Origin: an uncultured Candidatus Thioglobus sp.
Lineage (GTDB): Bacteria > Pseudomonadota > Gammaproteobacteria > PS1 > Pseudothioglobaceae
Direction: 5' to 3'
DNA: 52,185 nt
Assembly (NCBI GenBank): GCA_000205985.2
Contig: GG729986.1
Coordinates: forward strand, 1-52,185
Shown one piece after another: positions 10,801-19,263 of this stretch. The notes beneath the pieces were generated by a model. It did not search any database, was not told the origin of the DNA, and saw only the letters and a program-made list of their open reading frames with translations. The stretch's first letter is position 1, and the number at the start of each line of letters is the position of its first letter. The position numbers were made by a program, and so were the translations under genes.

Positions 10801-11706
10801 TCGACTTCTTATGAAATTTCCAAACTAAGAGACAATCCAGAATGTGCACAACAAGAATTTGACGCAGTTAGTCAATTAACAAGCGGTATTAAAACTGACT
10901 TAAGCTTTGATCTAAATCAGTCTGTTGTTACACCATATATTAAAACCAATGTTAAGCCTAAAATTGCCATTCTTAGAGAACAAGGTGTTAATGGCCAGGT
11001 TGAAATGGGTGCTGCATTTACCAAGGCTGAGTTCGATGCTATTGACGTACATATGAGCGACATTCTTTCTGGGCGAGTTTCGTTAGAAGAATTTAAAGGC
11101 CTAGTGGCTTGTGGCGGATTCTCTTATGGTGACGTGCTCGGCGCTGGACGAGGCTGGGCAAGTTCAATTTTATACAATGCACGTGCTAAAGATGAGTTCG
11201 AAACCTTCTTTAATCGTGAAGACAGCTTTGCATTAGGCGTGTGTAATGGCTGTCAAATGATTTCTAATCTAACTGAGATTATTCCAGGTTCGAAAAATTG
11301 GCCAAGTTTTTCTCGTAATGTATCAGAGCAATTTGAAGCACGCTTTTCAAGCGTTAAAATTGGTGAATCAAACTCAATATTTTTAGATGGCATGGCTGGA
11401 TCAACTATGCCAATTGCCATTGCACACGGTGAAGGCAAGGCGAGTTTTAATGGCAACAGCGCAAGTAATATTGCAATGCAGTACGTTGACCATAGTGGCA
11501 ACATTACCCAAAACTACCCTCACAATCCAAATGGATCGGACTTGGCAACTGCCGGTGTTACTAACGATTCTGGACGCGTTACCATTATGATGCCGCATCC
11601 TGAGAGAGTCTTCAGAGCAGTGCAACACTCTCATCATCCTAAAGATTGGGATGAACGTAGCCCATGGATAAGAATATTTGAAAATGCTAGAACTTGGGTT
11701 GATTAA
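7873..11706 (+). CDS. purL: Phosphoribosylformylglycinamidine synthase
   Basis: Large single-chain PurL, fourth step of de novo purine synthesis (FGAR plus glutamine plus ATP to FGAM). N-terminal PurS-like domain (residues 1-145), linker and two AIRS-like halves containing [16 protein letters not shown] and [19 protein letters not shown], and a C-terminal class I glutamine amidotransferase from about 1030 with nucleophile motif GVCNGCQM and the late MPHPERV containing His and Glu. Length 1277 is typical of proteobacterial PurL. It starts within the end of yebC and ends the long plus-strand run. Confidence 0.97.
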   Translation: MIHTHQGISALGAFKTKALQVKISQAQPGLNLLSAEFIHFSDLNDALTEVEKKHLDQLLSYTQALSANTAKSSIIVIPRLGTISPWSSKATDIVHLCDINKIRRIERATIYHFDDEITNKSAVLSCVMDKMTESELGNIEDTHTLFDNFEAQPFSSVDILNDGKSALEKTNTELGLALSAGEIDYLVESFTRLERNPTDIELMMFAQANSEHCRHKIFNADWTVDNIEQAKSLFAMIRNTYHKHPEGLLSVYSDNSAVMAGYDGERFYADEQGKYVSSNEHRAILMKVETHNHPTAIAPHPGAATGSGGEIRDEGATGQGSKPKVGLCGFSVSNLKINNAGQPWEVEHGKPSQIVSALDIMLEGPIGAAAFNNEFGRPNTLGYFRTYEQATPDGDVRGYHKPIMLAGGLGHIQEQHIIKGEIPVGSKIIVLGGPAMLIGLGGGAASSIKSGEQSEDLDFASVQRANPEMERRAQEVIDRCANLGSDNPIISIHDIGAGGLSNGLPELVNDSGRGGRFELRNIPNDDNQMSPLEIWCNESQERYVLAIAPESLDLFERICKRERAPFAVLGESTKEQELVLSDELFADTPIDMPMSVLLGNPPKVSIDAITQNIELNPLDTSNIELDDAIDRILQLPTVASKNFLITIGDRSVTGMVARDQFVGPWQVPVADCAISVSDYVGYKGEIMSLGERTPLALCDANSAARMTIGESLTNMLGGYVEDIHDISLSANWMSASGHKGEDAKLFEAVKAVGMDLCPDLGLTVPVGKDSMSMKSSWQDESGTDKSVTSPLSLIITAFSKTPDVRCQITPLLDTDSESELLLIDLGFAQNRMGGSCLAQVYNQVGNVAPNLDDSSVFKSFFTVTNQLNKDGLISAYHDRSDGGVITTLLEMAFASHCGLNITTDASIEHLFNEELGCVIQVKAENKQAVNDALVSAGLGQCTHSIATINTTDTIEIITNGKSIYSQSRSELHSLWSSTSYEISKLRDNPECAQQEFDAVSQLTSGIKTDLSFDLNQSVVTPYIKTNVKPKIAILREQGVNGQVEMGAAFTKAEFDAIDVHMSDILSGRVSLEEFKGLVACGGFSYGDVLGAGRGWASSILYNARAKDEFETFFNREDSFALGVCNGCQMISNLTEIIPGSKNWPSFSRNVSEQFEARFSSVKIGESNSIFLDGMAGSTMPIAIAHGEGKASFNGNSASNIAMQYVDHSGNITQNYPHNPNGSDLATAGVTNDSGRVTIMMPHPERVFRAVQHSHHPKDWDERSPWIRIFENARTWVD

Positions 11707-11723
11707 ACTTAAGGGTGCAACTT

Positions 11724-12053
11724 TTATACTTTAAGTAGTTTTTGCAAGAGCAAATCTTCAAGGTTTTGCCTTGAATCTAGGATTGCCATTATATAAACAA
11801 TGTCACCGCCTACTTTGTAGATAATTCTCCATGGTGCAGTTATTACTTCCCTATAAGTAGTAATTCCTTGTTTTTGCAACTCTGGTAGTATGCGACCCTT
11901 TAATGGAAAAAAATTGCTTGATTTGGCTGTTGATTTTATTTTTAAATAAACCTCATTTGCATTGAGAGGAGAATCTTTTTCAATATATTTAACTATGTTT
12001 AAAAGGTCGTTCTTTGCATTTAAAGTCCATTGAAGTTTATAAACTTTTTTCAT
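11724..12053 (-). CDS. ParE/RelE-superfamily toxin
   Basis: A 109-residue basic protein with the ParE fold pattern: an N-terminal helix (LQWTLNAKNDLLNIVKYI), then beta strands with TYREVITAPWRIIYKV, and a C-terminal strand containing DIVYIMAILDSRQNLE. ParE members poison gyrase and RelE members cut ribosome-bound mRNA; the RxNLE-like ending and YRE/WRIIY strand lean towards ParE, but the target is not settled by sequence. It follows the antitoxin gene with a 4-nt overlap, the usual order and coupling. It converges on purL with only 17 nt between stops. Confidence 0.85.
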   Translation of the reverse strand: MKKVYKLQWTLNAKNDLLNIVKYIEKDSPLNANEVYLKIKSTAKSSNFFPLKGRILPELQKQGITTYREVITAPWRIIYKVGGDIVYIMAILDSRQNLEDLLLQKLLKV

Positions 12054-12322
12054 TTTTTCAAAAGACTTTCCACCGCATTAAATACATCTTCTTCACTATG
12101 AAGACTACCATTTTTAATATCTTCTTCCGCAGCAGATAAAAGCTTTAAAAGAGAAATGGAGTTTTTCATATCTTCATAACTTTGAGGATCTTGAATAACC
12201 GCTTTCGCCTCTCCATTTTGCGTAATTACCATAGGCCTATGGGTCGCATTAATATGTTTCAACACATCAGCGGTTCTACTCTTTAAATAAGTAACAGGTT
12301 TTATATCATTAGCTAATTGCAT
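12050..12322 (-). CDS. Phd/YefM-type antitoxin
   Basis: A 90-residue antitoxin. The N-terminal part (MQLANDIKPVTYLKSRTADVLKHINATHRPMVITQNGEAKAVI, quoted here in pieces: VTYLKSRTADVL and PMVITQNGEAKAVI) matches the Phd/YefM DNA-binding fold, and the C-terminal acidic region (EEDIKNGSLHSEEDVF) would wrap the toxin. A Shine-Dalgarno (AAAGGA) precedes the ATG. It is the first gene of the two-gene module and probably represses its own promoter, which would lie in 12323-12400. Confidence 0.85.
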   Translation of the reverse strand: MQLANDIKPVTYLKSRTADVLKHINATHRPMVITQNGEAKAVIQDPQSYEDMKNSISLLKLLSAAEEDIKNGSLHSEEDVFNAVESLLKK

Positions 12323-12433
12323 GCAAAAATCCTTTCATTTAATTCAGTCTTAATATTGTACCAAATTCAGACCGATATAAAGACATGTTTTTTTACTCAC
12401 GTCTACTATCAAATTTTTAAAAAAAATTGAATA

Positions 12434-12455
12434 AATTACACTCTGACCCTAATTA
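12434..12455. repeat. REP-like motif (CACTCTGACCC core)
   Basis: AATTACACTCTGACCCTAAT resembles the ACTCTGACCC elements scattered in many gammaproteobacterial genomes, often near REP-associated Y1 transposases. Only one copy is seen in the window and no transposase is present. The recognition is from memory of the motif, so it is tentative. Confidence 0.3.
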
Positions 12456-12519
12456 TCTTTTAAAGCAAAAATAAAAACAAGTGCCTTTGCTGAATTTACA
12501 GAAAGTTTTTTACAGTACC

Positions 12520-12748
12520 AAAAGCCCACTAGATTTTTAAAAAATTTTGGAAATAATCCAAATCAAATACTTATCTCTTTAATAAAGGCTTTATCCGTAT
12601 CAAAACAGGTAAAAAATGGGCAATTTAATTGATTAAATAGGTGTTTTTATAGGTTTTTAGCCTTGATAAGATAGGCGTGATTCACTAAAGGCAATTGTAT
12701 TAGAAAATTTAGGAAATTTTACGAATGAGTGATTTTCTGTGTTTTTAT
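12520..12748. repeat. Dispersed intergenic repeat, copy 1
   Basis: AT-rich block sharing several segments with copies near 32.0 kb and 44.5 kb: a CAAAAGCCCA-like segment, AAAGGCTTTATCCGTATC (12585-12602), AAAATTTAGGAAATTTTA (12704-12721) and GTGTTTTTA (12740-12748). No reading frame of note. With the REP-like motif and the antitoxin leader it fills the 440-bp gap between the antitoxin and ygjP. Copies are diverged and have short indels relative to each other. Confidence 0.55.
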
Positions 12749-12752
12749 CGGG

Positions 12753-12758
12753 TTAAAT
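12753..12758 (+). promoter_or_regulatory. -10-like box 6 nt before ygjP start
   Basis: TTAAAT ends 6 nt before the ATG at 12765 and there is no Shine-Dalgarno. It also supports ATG 12765 over an in-frame GTG at 12729, which lies inside the dispersed repeat. Confidence 0.35.
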
Positions 12759-12764
12759 ACTCTT

Positions 12765-13415
12765 ATGAACTACCAATTGATTCGATCAAAACGTAAAACC
12801 TTAAGTTTGCAAATTAACAACAATGCTGAGCTAGTTGTACGTGCGCCAAATCGATTATCGGTTAATAAAATAGAACAATTTATTGATGAAAAATCTAACT
12901 GGATTAAAAAAAAATCACAATCTTCTCAATCTAATATACTTAAAAAACCTAGCTATATAGAAGGTGAAAAATTCTTATATTTGGGTAGTGAATACTCATT
13001 AAGTGTTAATACTACCCACGGTAAAAAATTGGGGTTTGATGGGCAAGTATTCAGCTTTAATGCGGGTGGAAAGCAGGAATTTTTAGCTTGGTATAAAGCT
13101 GCTTTTAAAAAAATCGCACTACCGCGTCTTGAATATTATGCAAAAAAGTATCATCTTAATTACAGCCAAGTAAGGCTAAAAAATCAAAAAACCTTATGGG
13201 GGTCATGCAGTGGCACAAACAACATTAACCTAAATTATTTACTTATAATGGCGCCAATGAGTGTGATTGATTATGTGATTGTGCATGAGTTATGCCACAC
13301 CATTCATAAGAATCACTCAAAGGATTTTTGGCATTTAGTTGAGCAAATATTCCCAAACTATAAGGCTGACAAAAGTTGGCTCAAAAAAAACGGCCATAAA
13401 TTACAAAATTTATAG
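12765..13415 (+). CDS. YgjP-type zinc metallopeptidase-like protein (DUF45)
   Basis: About 216 residues. The zinc motif VIVHELCHTIHKNHSKDFW near the C-terminus (HExxH plus a downstream His) and WGSCSGTNNINLNYLLIMAP before it are typical of the YgjP/DUF45 family, related to SprT-like metalloproteins. Cytoplasmic, substrate unknown. The N-terminal YQLIRSKRKTLSLQIN segment is the normal family start, so ATG 12765 was chosen; an upstream GTG would add 12 residues encoded by repeat DNA. The last codons overlap a hairpin that serves the convergent grxD gene. Confidence 0.85.
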   Translation: MNYQLIRSKRKTLSLQINNNAELVVRAPNRLSVNKIEQFIDEKSNWIKKKSQSSQSNILKKPSYIEGEKFLYLGSEYSLSVNTTHGKKLGFDGQVFSFNAGGKQEFLAWYKAAFKKIALPRLEYYAKKYHLNYSQVRLKNQKTLWGSCSGTNNINLNYLLIMAPMSVIDYVIVHELCHTIHKNHSKDFWHLVEQIFPNYKADKSWLKKNGHKLQNL

Positions 13416-13418
13416 CCG
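13391..13418 (-). terminator. Terminator of grxD lying inside the end of ygjP
   Basis: Arms 13391-13402 and 13407-13418 pair at 11 of 12 positions. On the minus strand the hairpin is followed by eight U residues, which on the plus strand are the lysine codons of ygjP. It lies 22 nt past the grxD stop. On the plus strand the run after the hairpin is only weakly U-rich. Confidence 0.7.
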
Positions 13419-13439
13419 CTCTTTGTTGAAGAAAGTTAG

Positions 13440-13766
13440 TTACTTATCGAACTTTGCAACCGCCTCTTCCATGGCACCCTTCAAGCTACCCATTTCAGCC
13501 ATTTCAACAATAATATCACCACCACCCATTAATTCAGAATTGAAGTAAATTTGTGGAAAAGTTGGCCAATCTTGAAATGCTGGTAAATTTTGCATCACTT
13601 CTTGATCTTCAAAGATATTTACATAAGCAAATTCAATACCTGTAGAAGCTAGTGTTTGTGCTGCTGTTGCTGAAAATCCACACTGTGGAAATTGAGGCGT
13701 TCCCTTCATATAAAGCACCACTGCTGCGCTATCTACTTGTTGCTGAATTCTTTCCATTACATCCAT
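13440..13766 (-). CDS. grxD: Monothiol glutaredoxin (Grx4 type)
   Basis: A 108-residue monothiol glutaredoxin. The active-site motif is CGFS (in FPQCGFSATAAQ, residues about 28-39), with the WPTFPQIYF and GGGDII segments that bind glutathione. Such proteins carry a bridging [2Fe-2S] cluster and move it to apo-proteins in the cytoplasm. Length matches E. coli GrxD (115). A good Shine-Dalgarno (CAGGAG) precedes the ATG, and a TAAAAT box lies about 45 nt upstream, so this gene has a normal leader, unlike its neighbours. Confidence 0.95.
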   Translation of the reverse strand: MDVMERIQQQVDSAAVVLYMKGTPQFPQCGFSATAAQTLASTGIEFAYVNIFEDQEVMQNLPAFQDWPTFPQIYFNSELMGGGDIIVEMAEMGSLKGAMEEAVAKFDK

Positions 13767-13827
13767 GATCTAACTCCTGAGTATTAATTATTAATAATTA
13801 CAAGTATTTTACTCGTATATTATCGTT

Positions 13828-14418
13828 TTATGATTTAATTGCTTGAGCAATTGTATACTTTTGCCCTTGCTTGAGTTTCTTATAATTGCCGAAAACGGAT
13901 TTAAAGTTATCCTTAATAAAATGACGCAAACCATTAATGGTGACAAAAGTAATTTTTCCACCTGGTTTTAATGCGTCATAAGCATCATAAAGAATAATAC
14001 TCAATTGCTCTCTGCCCACTTTTGCAGGCACATTTGATAGCACTTGATCAAAATAATCAGTCTTACCAACGGCAGAAAAAGCATCTGAAAGATAAGCTTG
14101 CGCATTATTAGTATTATTTAGCTTAGCATTAGTATTTGACAATTCAACGGCGATAAAATCTTTATCTACCATATGTACTTCACCCCTTGGGCAAGATTTA
14201 GCCACCGCCAAACCAATTGGACCATAACCACAACCTAAGTCAAGACATTTATCGGATTCTTGAATATCTACATGCTTTAAAAATAGCTGCGTACCTTCGT
14301 CAATTGCCCTTGGGCTAAACACGCCCCAACGGGTTTTAAACGTTAGATCATGATCCAATAAATTAACCTGGATGGTTAGATCTTGCTTTAATTTTGCTAT
14401 GTCATTTCGTAAATACAT
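13828..14418 (-). CDS. Class I SAM-dependent methyltransferase, small (MTS) domain
   Basis: 196 residues. SAM-binding motif CLDLGCGYGPIGLAVA (about 58-73) and the acidic motif VHMVDKD are clear, and the fold fits the RsmC/RlmG-like MTS domain without their N-terminal duplicate. The position that in RNA and DNA N-methyltransferases reads NPP(F/Y/I) here reads SNVPAKVG (about 133-140). The target is therefore uncertain and may not be a guanine amino group. The gene is divergent from trhP, with both promoters inside a 65-bp gap and an extended -10 box close to the ATG. Confidence 0.8.
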   Translation of the reverse strand: MYLRNDIAKLKQDLTIQVNLLDHDLTFKTRWGVFSPRAIDEGTQLFLKHVDIQESDKCLDLGCGYGPIGLAVAKSCPRGEVHMVDKDFIAVELSNTNAKLNNTNNAQAYLSDAFSAVGKTDYFDQVLSNVPAKVGREQLSIILYDAYDALKPGGKITFVTINGLRHFIKDNFKSVFGNYKKLKQGQKYTIAQAIKS

Positions 14419-14427
14419 GAGACGAGT

Positions 14428-14436
14428 ATTATATCA
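14428..14436 (-). promoter_or_regulatory. Extended -10 promoter of the methyltransferase gene
   Basis: TGATATAAT on the minus strand, a perfect extended -10, ends 9 nt before the ATG at 14418, with no Shine-Dalgarno. Transcription would begin within 2-3 nt of the start codon. Confidence 0.55.
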
Positions 14437-14468
14437 TGAGGCTATTAGGGGTATTAAACATGCCCACA

Positions 14469-14477
14469 TGATAAAAT
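14469..14477 (+). promoter_or_regulatory. Extended -10 promoter of trhP
   Basis: TGATAAAAT ends 6 nt before the ATG at 14484. No Shine-Dalgarno fits in the gap, so the message is predicted to begin at or next to the A of the start codon. Confidence 0.55.
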
Positions 14478-14483
14478 ACTCGC

Positions 14484-15839
14484 ATGAATAGACCTGAACT
14501 TTTATCTCCTGCTGGTAGCTTAAAGCACATGCGCTACGCTTACGCTTATGGTGCGGATGCTGTATACGCCGGGCAACCAAGATACAGTCTTAGAGTGCGA
14601 AACAACTCGTTTGATTTTGACGCTTTAAAACAAGGCATATTTGAAGCACATGAAAATGACAAAAAGTTCTTTGTTGCATCTAATATTATTCCGCATAATG
14701 CCAAAATAAAAACCTACATGAAGGATATTGAGCCAGTCATTGAACTTAATCCCGATGCGCTAATCATGGCCGACCCTGGTTTGATTATGATGGTTAAAGA
14801 GAAGTTTCCACAACAGGTGATTCATCTTTCTGTGCAAGCCAACACCATTAACTATGCCACAGTAAAATTTTGGAAAAATGCTGGTATTAGTCGAATTATT
14901 CTTTCGCGTGAATTGTCTCTTGATGAGGTAAAGGAAATTCGCCAAGAATGTCCTGATATTGAACTTGAAGTGTTTGTACACGGCGCACTTTGTATTGCTT
15001 ATTCAGGTCGATGTTTACTGTCAGGTTATTTCAACCATCGAGATCCAAATCAAGGATCGTGCACCAACTCTTGTCGTTGGAAGTATGACGTAAAAGAAGC
15101 AGAAGAAACCATTGAAGGCGACATTAAAGCGGTGGAGATAAAGGCGCCAATTGATCAAGTGGTGTTGCTAGAGGAGGAAGGTCGCCCTGGTGAACAAATG
15201 CCAGCTTATGAAGATGAGCACGGTACTTACATTATGAACTCCAAAGACCTGCGCGCTATTGAACACGTGCACACACTTACTGCTATGGGTATCGATTCTT
15301 TAAAAATTGAAGGTAGAACAAAGTCACACTACTACGCCGCTCGTACCGCGCAAGTCTATCGCAAAGCGATTGATGATGCGGTAGCCGGAAAAAAGTTTGA
15401 TCCAGAAGCATTCGGTGTATTAGAAAACCTAGCCAATAGAGGTTATACCGATGGCTTCTATCGTCGACACCAGCCAGAAGAACTGCAAACTTATTTTGAT
15501 AACTACTCAAGATCTCATCAGCAGCAAGTCGTGGGTGAGATTCTTGATTACAAAGATGGTAAAGCTTTTATTGAAGCAAAAAATAAATTTTCTGTGGGGG
15601 ACTCTATAGAAGTCATATTACCCAGTGGATGCTTTAACACCAAGGTAGAGTCAATGGTAACCGAGTACAATGAAGAGCTGGACGTGGCTAAAGGAAGTGG
15701 CTATCGTGTATGGATTCCTATGACAAAGATTGATCCAAATTTGGGCTTTATTGCTAAGAATTTTAACGAAAAAATTAAGATTAAAAATAAAAACATTCAA
15801 AAAGATCCGGAACAAAAAATTAGACGCCCTTCTTGGTAA
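14484..15839 (+). CDS. trhP: TrhP (YegQ), U32-family tRNA hydroxylation protein
   Basis: A U32 peptidase-like protein of 451 residues, close to E. coli TrhP/YegQ (453), which makes 5-hydroxyuridine at tRNA position 34 in a prephenate-dependent way. Motifs: AYAYGADAVYAGQPRYSLRV near residue 18, EVFVHGALCIAYSGRCLLSGY (quoted part: HGALCIAYSGRC) near 165-185, and GSCTNSCRWKYDV near 192, giving the conserved cysteines thought to hold a cluster. The shorter length argues against RlhA (YdcP, about 650). The gene stands alone after the divergent methyltransferase. Confidence 0.9.
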   Translation: MNRPELLSPAGSLKHMRYAYAYGADAVYAGQPRYSLRVRNNSFDFDALKQGIFEAHENDKKFFVASNIIPHNAKIKTYMKDIEPVIELNPDALIMADPGLIMMVKEKFPQQVIHLSVQANTINYATVKFWKNAGISRIILSRELSLDEVKEIRQECPDIELEVFVHGALCIAYSGRCLLSGYFNHRDPNQGSCTNSCRWKYDVKEAEETIEGDIKAVEIKAPIDQVVLLEEEGRPGEQMPAYEDEHGTYIMNSKDLRAIEHVHTLTAMGIDSLKIEGRTKSHYYAARTAQVYRKAIDDAVAGKKFDPEAFGVLENLANRGYTDGFYRRHQPEELQTYFDNYSRSHQQQVVGEILDYKDGKAFIEAKNKFSVGDSIEVILPSGCFNTKVESMVTEYNEELDVAKGSGYRVWIPMTKIDPNLGFIAKNFNEKIKIKNKNIQKDPEQKIRRPSW

Positions 15840-15863
15840 TTAAATAACCCTAAATGCATCAAG

Positions 15864-15869
15864 TATAAT
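15864..15869 (+). promoter_or_regulatory. -10 box (TATAAT) upstream of dxs
   Basis: A consensus TATAAT 27 nt before the dxs GTG, in the 57-bp gap after trhP. No good -35 is seen. It gives dxs a leader of about 20 nt. Confidence 0.45.
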
Positions 15870-15896
15870 GGCTCGTTTTAGTGAGATTTTTTCTAC

Positions 15897-17699
15897 GTGC
15901 TCGACCAAATTCAATCCCCTGCAGACATTAAACAACTGGACCTGGATCAGTTACAATCTTTAGTAGAAGAAATACGTGAATTTTTAATTGAGAATATTCA
16001 AAAAACTGGTGGCCATCTAGCGCCTAATCTTGGCACGGTTGAATTAACCGTTGCTATGCATTATGTCTTTAACACTCCAGATGATAGCTTTGTATTCGAT
16101 GTAGGTCATCAAGCCTATACGCATAAAATTCTTACCGGTCGAAAAAACAAAATGCATACACTGAGAAAAAAAGACGGTCTTAGTGGTTTTACCAAAATGA
16201 GTGAAAGTAAGCATGATTCCTTTGGTGCGGGACATTCATCTACCTCAATTAGTGCTGCACTTGGTATTGCCATTGGTAATCAAATTAATAAGATTGAGCA
16301 TAAATCCATTGCAATCATCGGTGATGGCGCTCTCACCGGTGGCATGTCTTTTGAAGCATTAAATCATGCGGGAGATTCAGATGCTGACTTACTCATCATT
16401 CTTAATGATAATGACATGAGTATTTCTAAAAATGTCGGTGCCATGAATAAATATTTAACCAAACTCATCTCTGGCAAAGTGTACTCAACCATGAAGTCCA
16501 AATCTTTAGGATTTTTAGAAAAAATGCCATTGGTTCGTGAATTCGCTAAACGCTCTGAAGAGCACCTTAAAGGTATGGTTTTACCAAGTACTTTATTCGA
16601 AGAACTGGGCGTTGATTACTTTGGTCCAATTGATGGGCATGATCTACCCATGTTGGTTAAAACTTTACAAAATTTAAAACAATTAAAAATACCACGCCTA
16701 TTGCACATTATTACTAAAAAAGGTTACGGTTTAGAAACAGCAGAAAACGATCCGTGTAAATTTCATGGTATCGCCCCTCCTTCGTCGGACACCTCTGGGT
16801 TGCCGAGTTATAGTGAAATTTTCGGTCAGTGGCTTTGTGACCGAGCAACGCATGACAAGGCACTCATGGCCATCACCCCTGCTATGTGCACCGGTTCTGG
16901 CATGGCTGCGTTTGAAGAGCAATTTCCTGAGCAATATTTTGACGTCGGTATTGCAGAACAACATGCCATTACCTTTGCAGGTGGTTTAGCCACTAAAGGC
17001 ATGAAACCTGTGGTTGCTATTTATTCAACGTTTTTACAGCGAGGATATGACCAGCTTATTCATGACATCGCTCTACAAAATTTAAACATTGTTTTTGCCA
17101 TTGACCGTGCAGGACTCGTGGGTAGTGACGGTGCAACCCATGCAGGTAGTTTCGATTTAAGCTTCTTAAGGTGCATTCCTAATTTAATCATCATGGCACC
17201 AAGTAGTGCAAGTGAAATGTATCGTATGCTTAATACAGCCTTTGAAACCAGTGGCCCAATCTGCGTACGCTACCCTAGAGGAAAATCTAACGAGTTCGAA
17301 TGTGCGTCAAATGAAACTTTGACTATTGGTAAAGGTAATGTTGTTAAACAAGGTAAAAAAATTGCAATTCTATCTTTTGGAACAATGCTGGAACAATCAC
17401 TCATTGCAGCAGAAAAGCTCAATGCCACGGTTGTTGACATGCGTTTTGTAAAACCATTGGACGAAGCATTAATTATCGAACTTGCCAGTTCACATAAACA
17501 ATTCATATCTATTGAAGACAATGTTATTACTGGTGGAGCAGGTAGTGCGATTAGTGAGTTCTTACATCAAAAACAAATTAGCATGCCTTTGAGTATTTTA
17601 GGCCTGCCTGATCAATTTACCGAGCAAGGCTCTCAAGAGGAATTGTATGCATTATATGGCTTAAATGCCAAAGGTATTATCAACGCTGCTGATTCATGA
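15897..17699 (+). CDS. dxs: 1-deoxy-D-xylulose-5-phosphate synthase
   Basis: Thiamine diphosphate enzyme joining pyruvate and glyceraldehyde 3-phosphate, first step of the MEP isoprenoid pathway. ThDP/Mg motif IGDGALTGGMSFEALNHAG (about 142-160), the FVFDVGHQAYTHKILTGR segment near 65, and the second pyrimidine domain with GIAEQHA and DRAGLVGSDGATHAG. Its 600 residues match the family. The start is GTG. The MEP-pathway gene ispG lies just downstream on the other strand and ispB 22 kb on. The 3' end overlaps the DUF2062 gene by 4 nt. Confidence 0.96.
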   Translation: MLDQIQSPADIKQLDLDQLQSLVEEIREFLIENIQKTGGHLAPNLGTVELTVAMHYVFNTPDDSFVFDVGHQAYTHKILTGRKNKMHTLRKKDGLSGFTKMSESKHDSFGAGHSSTSISAALGIAIGNQINKIEHKSIAIIGDGALTGGMSFEALNHAGDSDADLLIILNDNDMSISKNVGAMNKYLTKLISGKVYSTMKSKSLGFLEKMPLVREFAKRSEEHLKGMVLPSTLFEELGVDYFGPIDGHDLPMLVKTLQNLKQLKIPRLLHIITKKGYGLETAENDPCKFHGIAPPSSDTSGLPSYSEIFGQWLCDRATHDKALMAITPAMCTGSGMAAFEEQFPEQYFDVGIAEQHAITFAGGLATKGMKPVVAIYSTFLQRGYDQLIHDIALQNLNIVFAIDRAGLVGSDGATHAGSFDLSFLRCIPNLIIMAPSSASEMYRMLNTAFETSGPICVRYPRGKSNEFECASNETLTIGKGNVVKQGKKIAILSFGTMLEQSLIAAEKLNATVVDMRFVKPLDEALIIELASSHKQFISIEDNVITGGAGSAISEFLHQKQISMPLSILGLPDQFTEQGSQEELYALYGLNAKGIINAADS

Positions 17700-18190
17700 A
17701 AAAATTATTAAAACGCTACAGCCCTAACCCAGAAGAACTAAAAAATCATAAACACTTAGGCTGGCTTTCAGAGCATTTACATGAGCGCAGTTTATGGAAT
17801 TTTAATCGTCGATCAATTTCTAAAGCCTTTGCCGTTGGGTTGTTTTGCGCCTTTGTTCCCGTGCCTTTTCAGATGATACTGGCAGCGCCAGCTGCAGTCA
17901 TTTTTTCAGCTAATTTACCCTTATCCGTTGCTTTGGTTTGGATCACCAATCCAATCACTATGCCGCCTATTTACTATGGCTGTTATAAATTAGGCGCATG
18001 GATATTAGGTGTTGAAATCCAACAAGACTTTATCATGTCACTGGATTATGTTTGGGAAACGTTTGGTGTAATTTGGCAGCCTTTTTTACTGGGCTGCTTG
18101 ATTGTGTCTGCTGTTAGTGCCTTTACCGGCTATTGGGCCGTACAATCAATCTACCGATTCAGGGCTTACAAAAGAATGAACCGCCCTTAA
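17696..18190 (+). CDS. DUF2062 family membrane protein
   Basis: 164 residues with the DUF2062 signature: a charged N-terminal tail ([23 protein letters not shown], quoted part [18 protein letters not shown]), membrane segments at about 45-65, 70-95 and 118-140, and [19 protein letters not shown] in the middle. Function unknown; located in the inner membrane. It overlaps the dxs stop (ATGA), so the two are translationally coupled, and it converges on ispG with a 4-nt overlap at the stops. Confidence 0.85.
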   Translation: MKKLLKRYSPNPEELKNHKHLGWLSEHLHERSLWNFNRRSISKAFAVGLFCAFVPVPFQMILAAPAAVIFSANLPLSVALVWITNPITMPPIYYGCYKLGAWILGVEIQQDFIMSLDYVWETFGVIWQPFLLGCLIVSAVSAFTGYWAVQSIYRFRAYKRMNRP

Positions 18191-19263
18191 GAGTCTTTTA
18201 ATTGAGCGCGTATTTGAGCCTCTAATTGATCCACCAATTGTGCATTATCTAGCTTAGAGTGAGTCTTGCCATTGATGTAGAGTAAATTAGGGCTGCCGCC
18301 GGTCAAACCAACAGACACCTCTTTGGCTTCACCTGGGCCATTGACCACACAACCAATTACCGCCACATCAATTGGATCAGTAATGTCTTCAAGACGAGAT
18401 TCCAATTCATTCACCACTGAAATAACATCAAACTTTTGTCGTGAACACGATGGGCAAGCAATCAAATTAATACCTTTTTTACGCAGGTGTAATGACTTTA
18501 GAATATCAAAACCCACCTTAACTTCATCAACGGGGTCAGAAGCCAATGACACACGAATGGTGTCACCTATTCCTTCCGAGAGCAGTAAACCTAAACCAAT
18601 GGAAGACTTAACTGCACCCGCTCTAAACGAGCCCGCTTCAGTAATACCCAAATGCAGTGGATTGTCAATCTGTGAAGCCAGTTGCTTATAGGCAAACACG
18701 GTCATAAAGATTTCAGATGCCTTAAGAGAGATCTTAAAATTATCAAAGTTAAGTTTATCCAAAATATCAATGTGCCTAAAGGCTGACTCCACCATGGCCT
18801 CAGGTGTTGGCTCGGTGTATTTTTTCTGAAGGTCTTTTTCTAAAGAACCGGCATTCACACCAATTCGAATAGGAATACCGTGATCTTTAGCCGAAGCCAC
18901 CACTTCGCGCACACGGTCCTCACGTCCAATATTGCCTGGATTAATACGTAAACAATCCGCCCCATATTCAGCCACTTTCAAAGCAATTTTATAATCAAAA
19001 TGAATATCGGTAATAAGTGGGATATTGGCTCTCTTTTTGATCTCTTTAAAAGCTTCTGCTGCCTCCATCGTTGGCACTGAAACACGTACTAAATCAGCCC
19101 CTGCATCCGCAATTGACTGGATCTGATTAAGCGTTGCACCTACATCACAAGTGTCTGTGTTGGTCATGCTTTGTACTGATATGGGTGCATCGCCACCAAT
19201 GGCAACATCGCCTACAAATATCTGTCTAGACTTTCTTCTTTTAATGCTGTGTACTGGCTTCAT
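18187..19263 (-). CDS. ispG: 4-hydroxy-3-methylbut-2-enyl-diphosphate synthase
   Basis: Also called GcpE: converts methylerythritol cyclodiphosphate to HMBPP, penultimate MEP-pathway step, using a [4Fe-4S] cluster. TIM-barrel N-terminal part starting [16 protein letters not shown] with [10 protein letters not shown], and C-terminal cluster ligands in [14 protein letters not shown] and [14 protein letters not shown]. Length 358 is typical. It overlaps the small upstream membrane-protein gene by 4 nt (ATGA), and that gene overlaps rlmN, so rlmN, the small gene and ispG form one operon, an order common in gammaproteobacteria. Confidence 0.96.
   Translation of the reverse strand: MKPVHSIKRRKSRQIFVGDVAIGGDAPISVQSMTNTDTCDVGATLNQIQSIADAGADLVRVSVPTMEAAEAFKEIKKRANIPLITDIHFDYKIALKVAEYGADCLRINPGNIGREDRVREVVASAKDHGIPIRIGVNAGSLEKDLQKKYTEPTPEAMVESAFRHIDILDKLNFDNFKISLKASEIFMTVFAYKQLASQIDNPLHLGITEAGSFRAGAVKSSIGLGLLLSEGIGDTIRVSLASDPVDEVKVGFDILKSLHLRKKGINLIACPSCSRQKFDVISVVNELESRLEDITDPIDVAVIGCVVNGPGEAKEVSVGLTGGSPNLLYINGKTHSKLDNAQLVDQLEAQIRAQLKDS

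Noticed and set aside
12729-12764. GTG start that would extend the YgjP-like protein by 12 residues
   Set aside because: The extension is encoded by dispersed-repeat DNA, the family begins at the later ATG, and a -10-like box lies between the two.
12323-12764. A CRISPR array or tandem repeat in the AT-rich gap
   Set aside because: There are no regularly spaced identical repeats; the matches are to distant loci rather than within the gap.
13800-13830. Short TATTAATTATTAATAATTA repeats before grxD
   Set aside because: Ordinary AT-rich promoter DNA; no conserved spacing or symmetry beyond chance.
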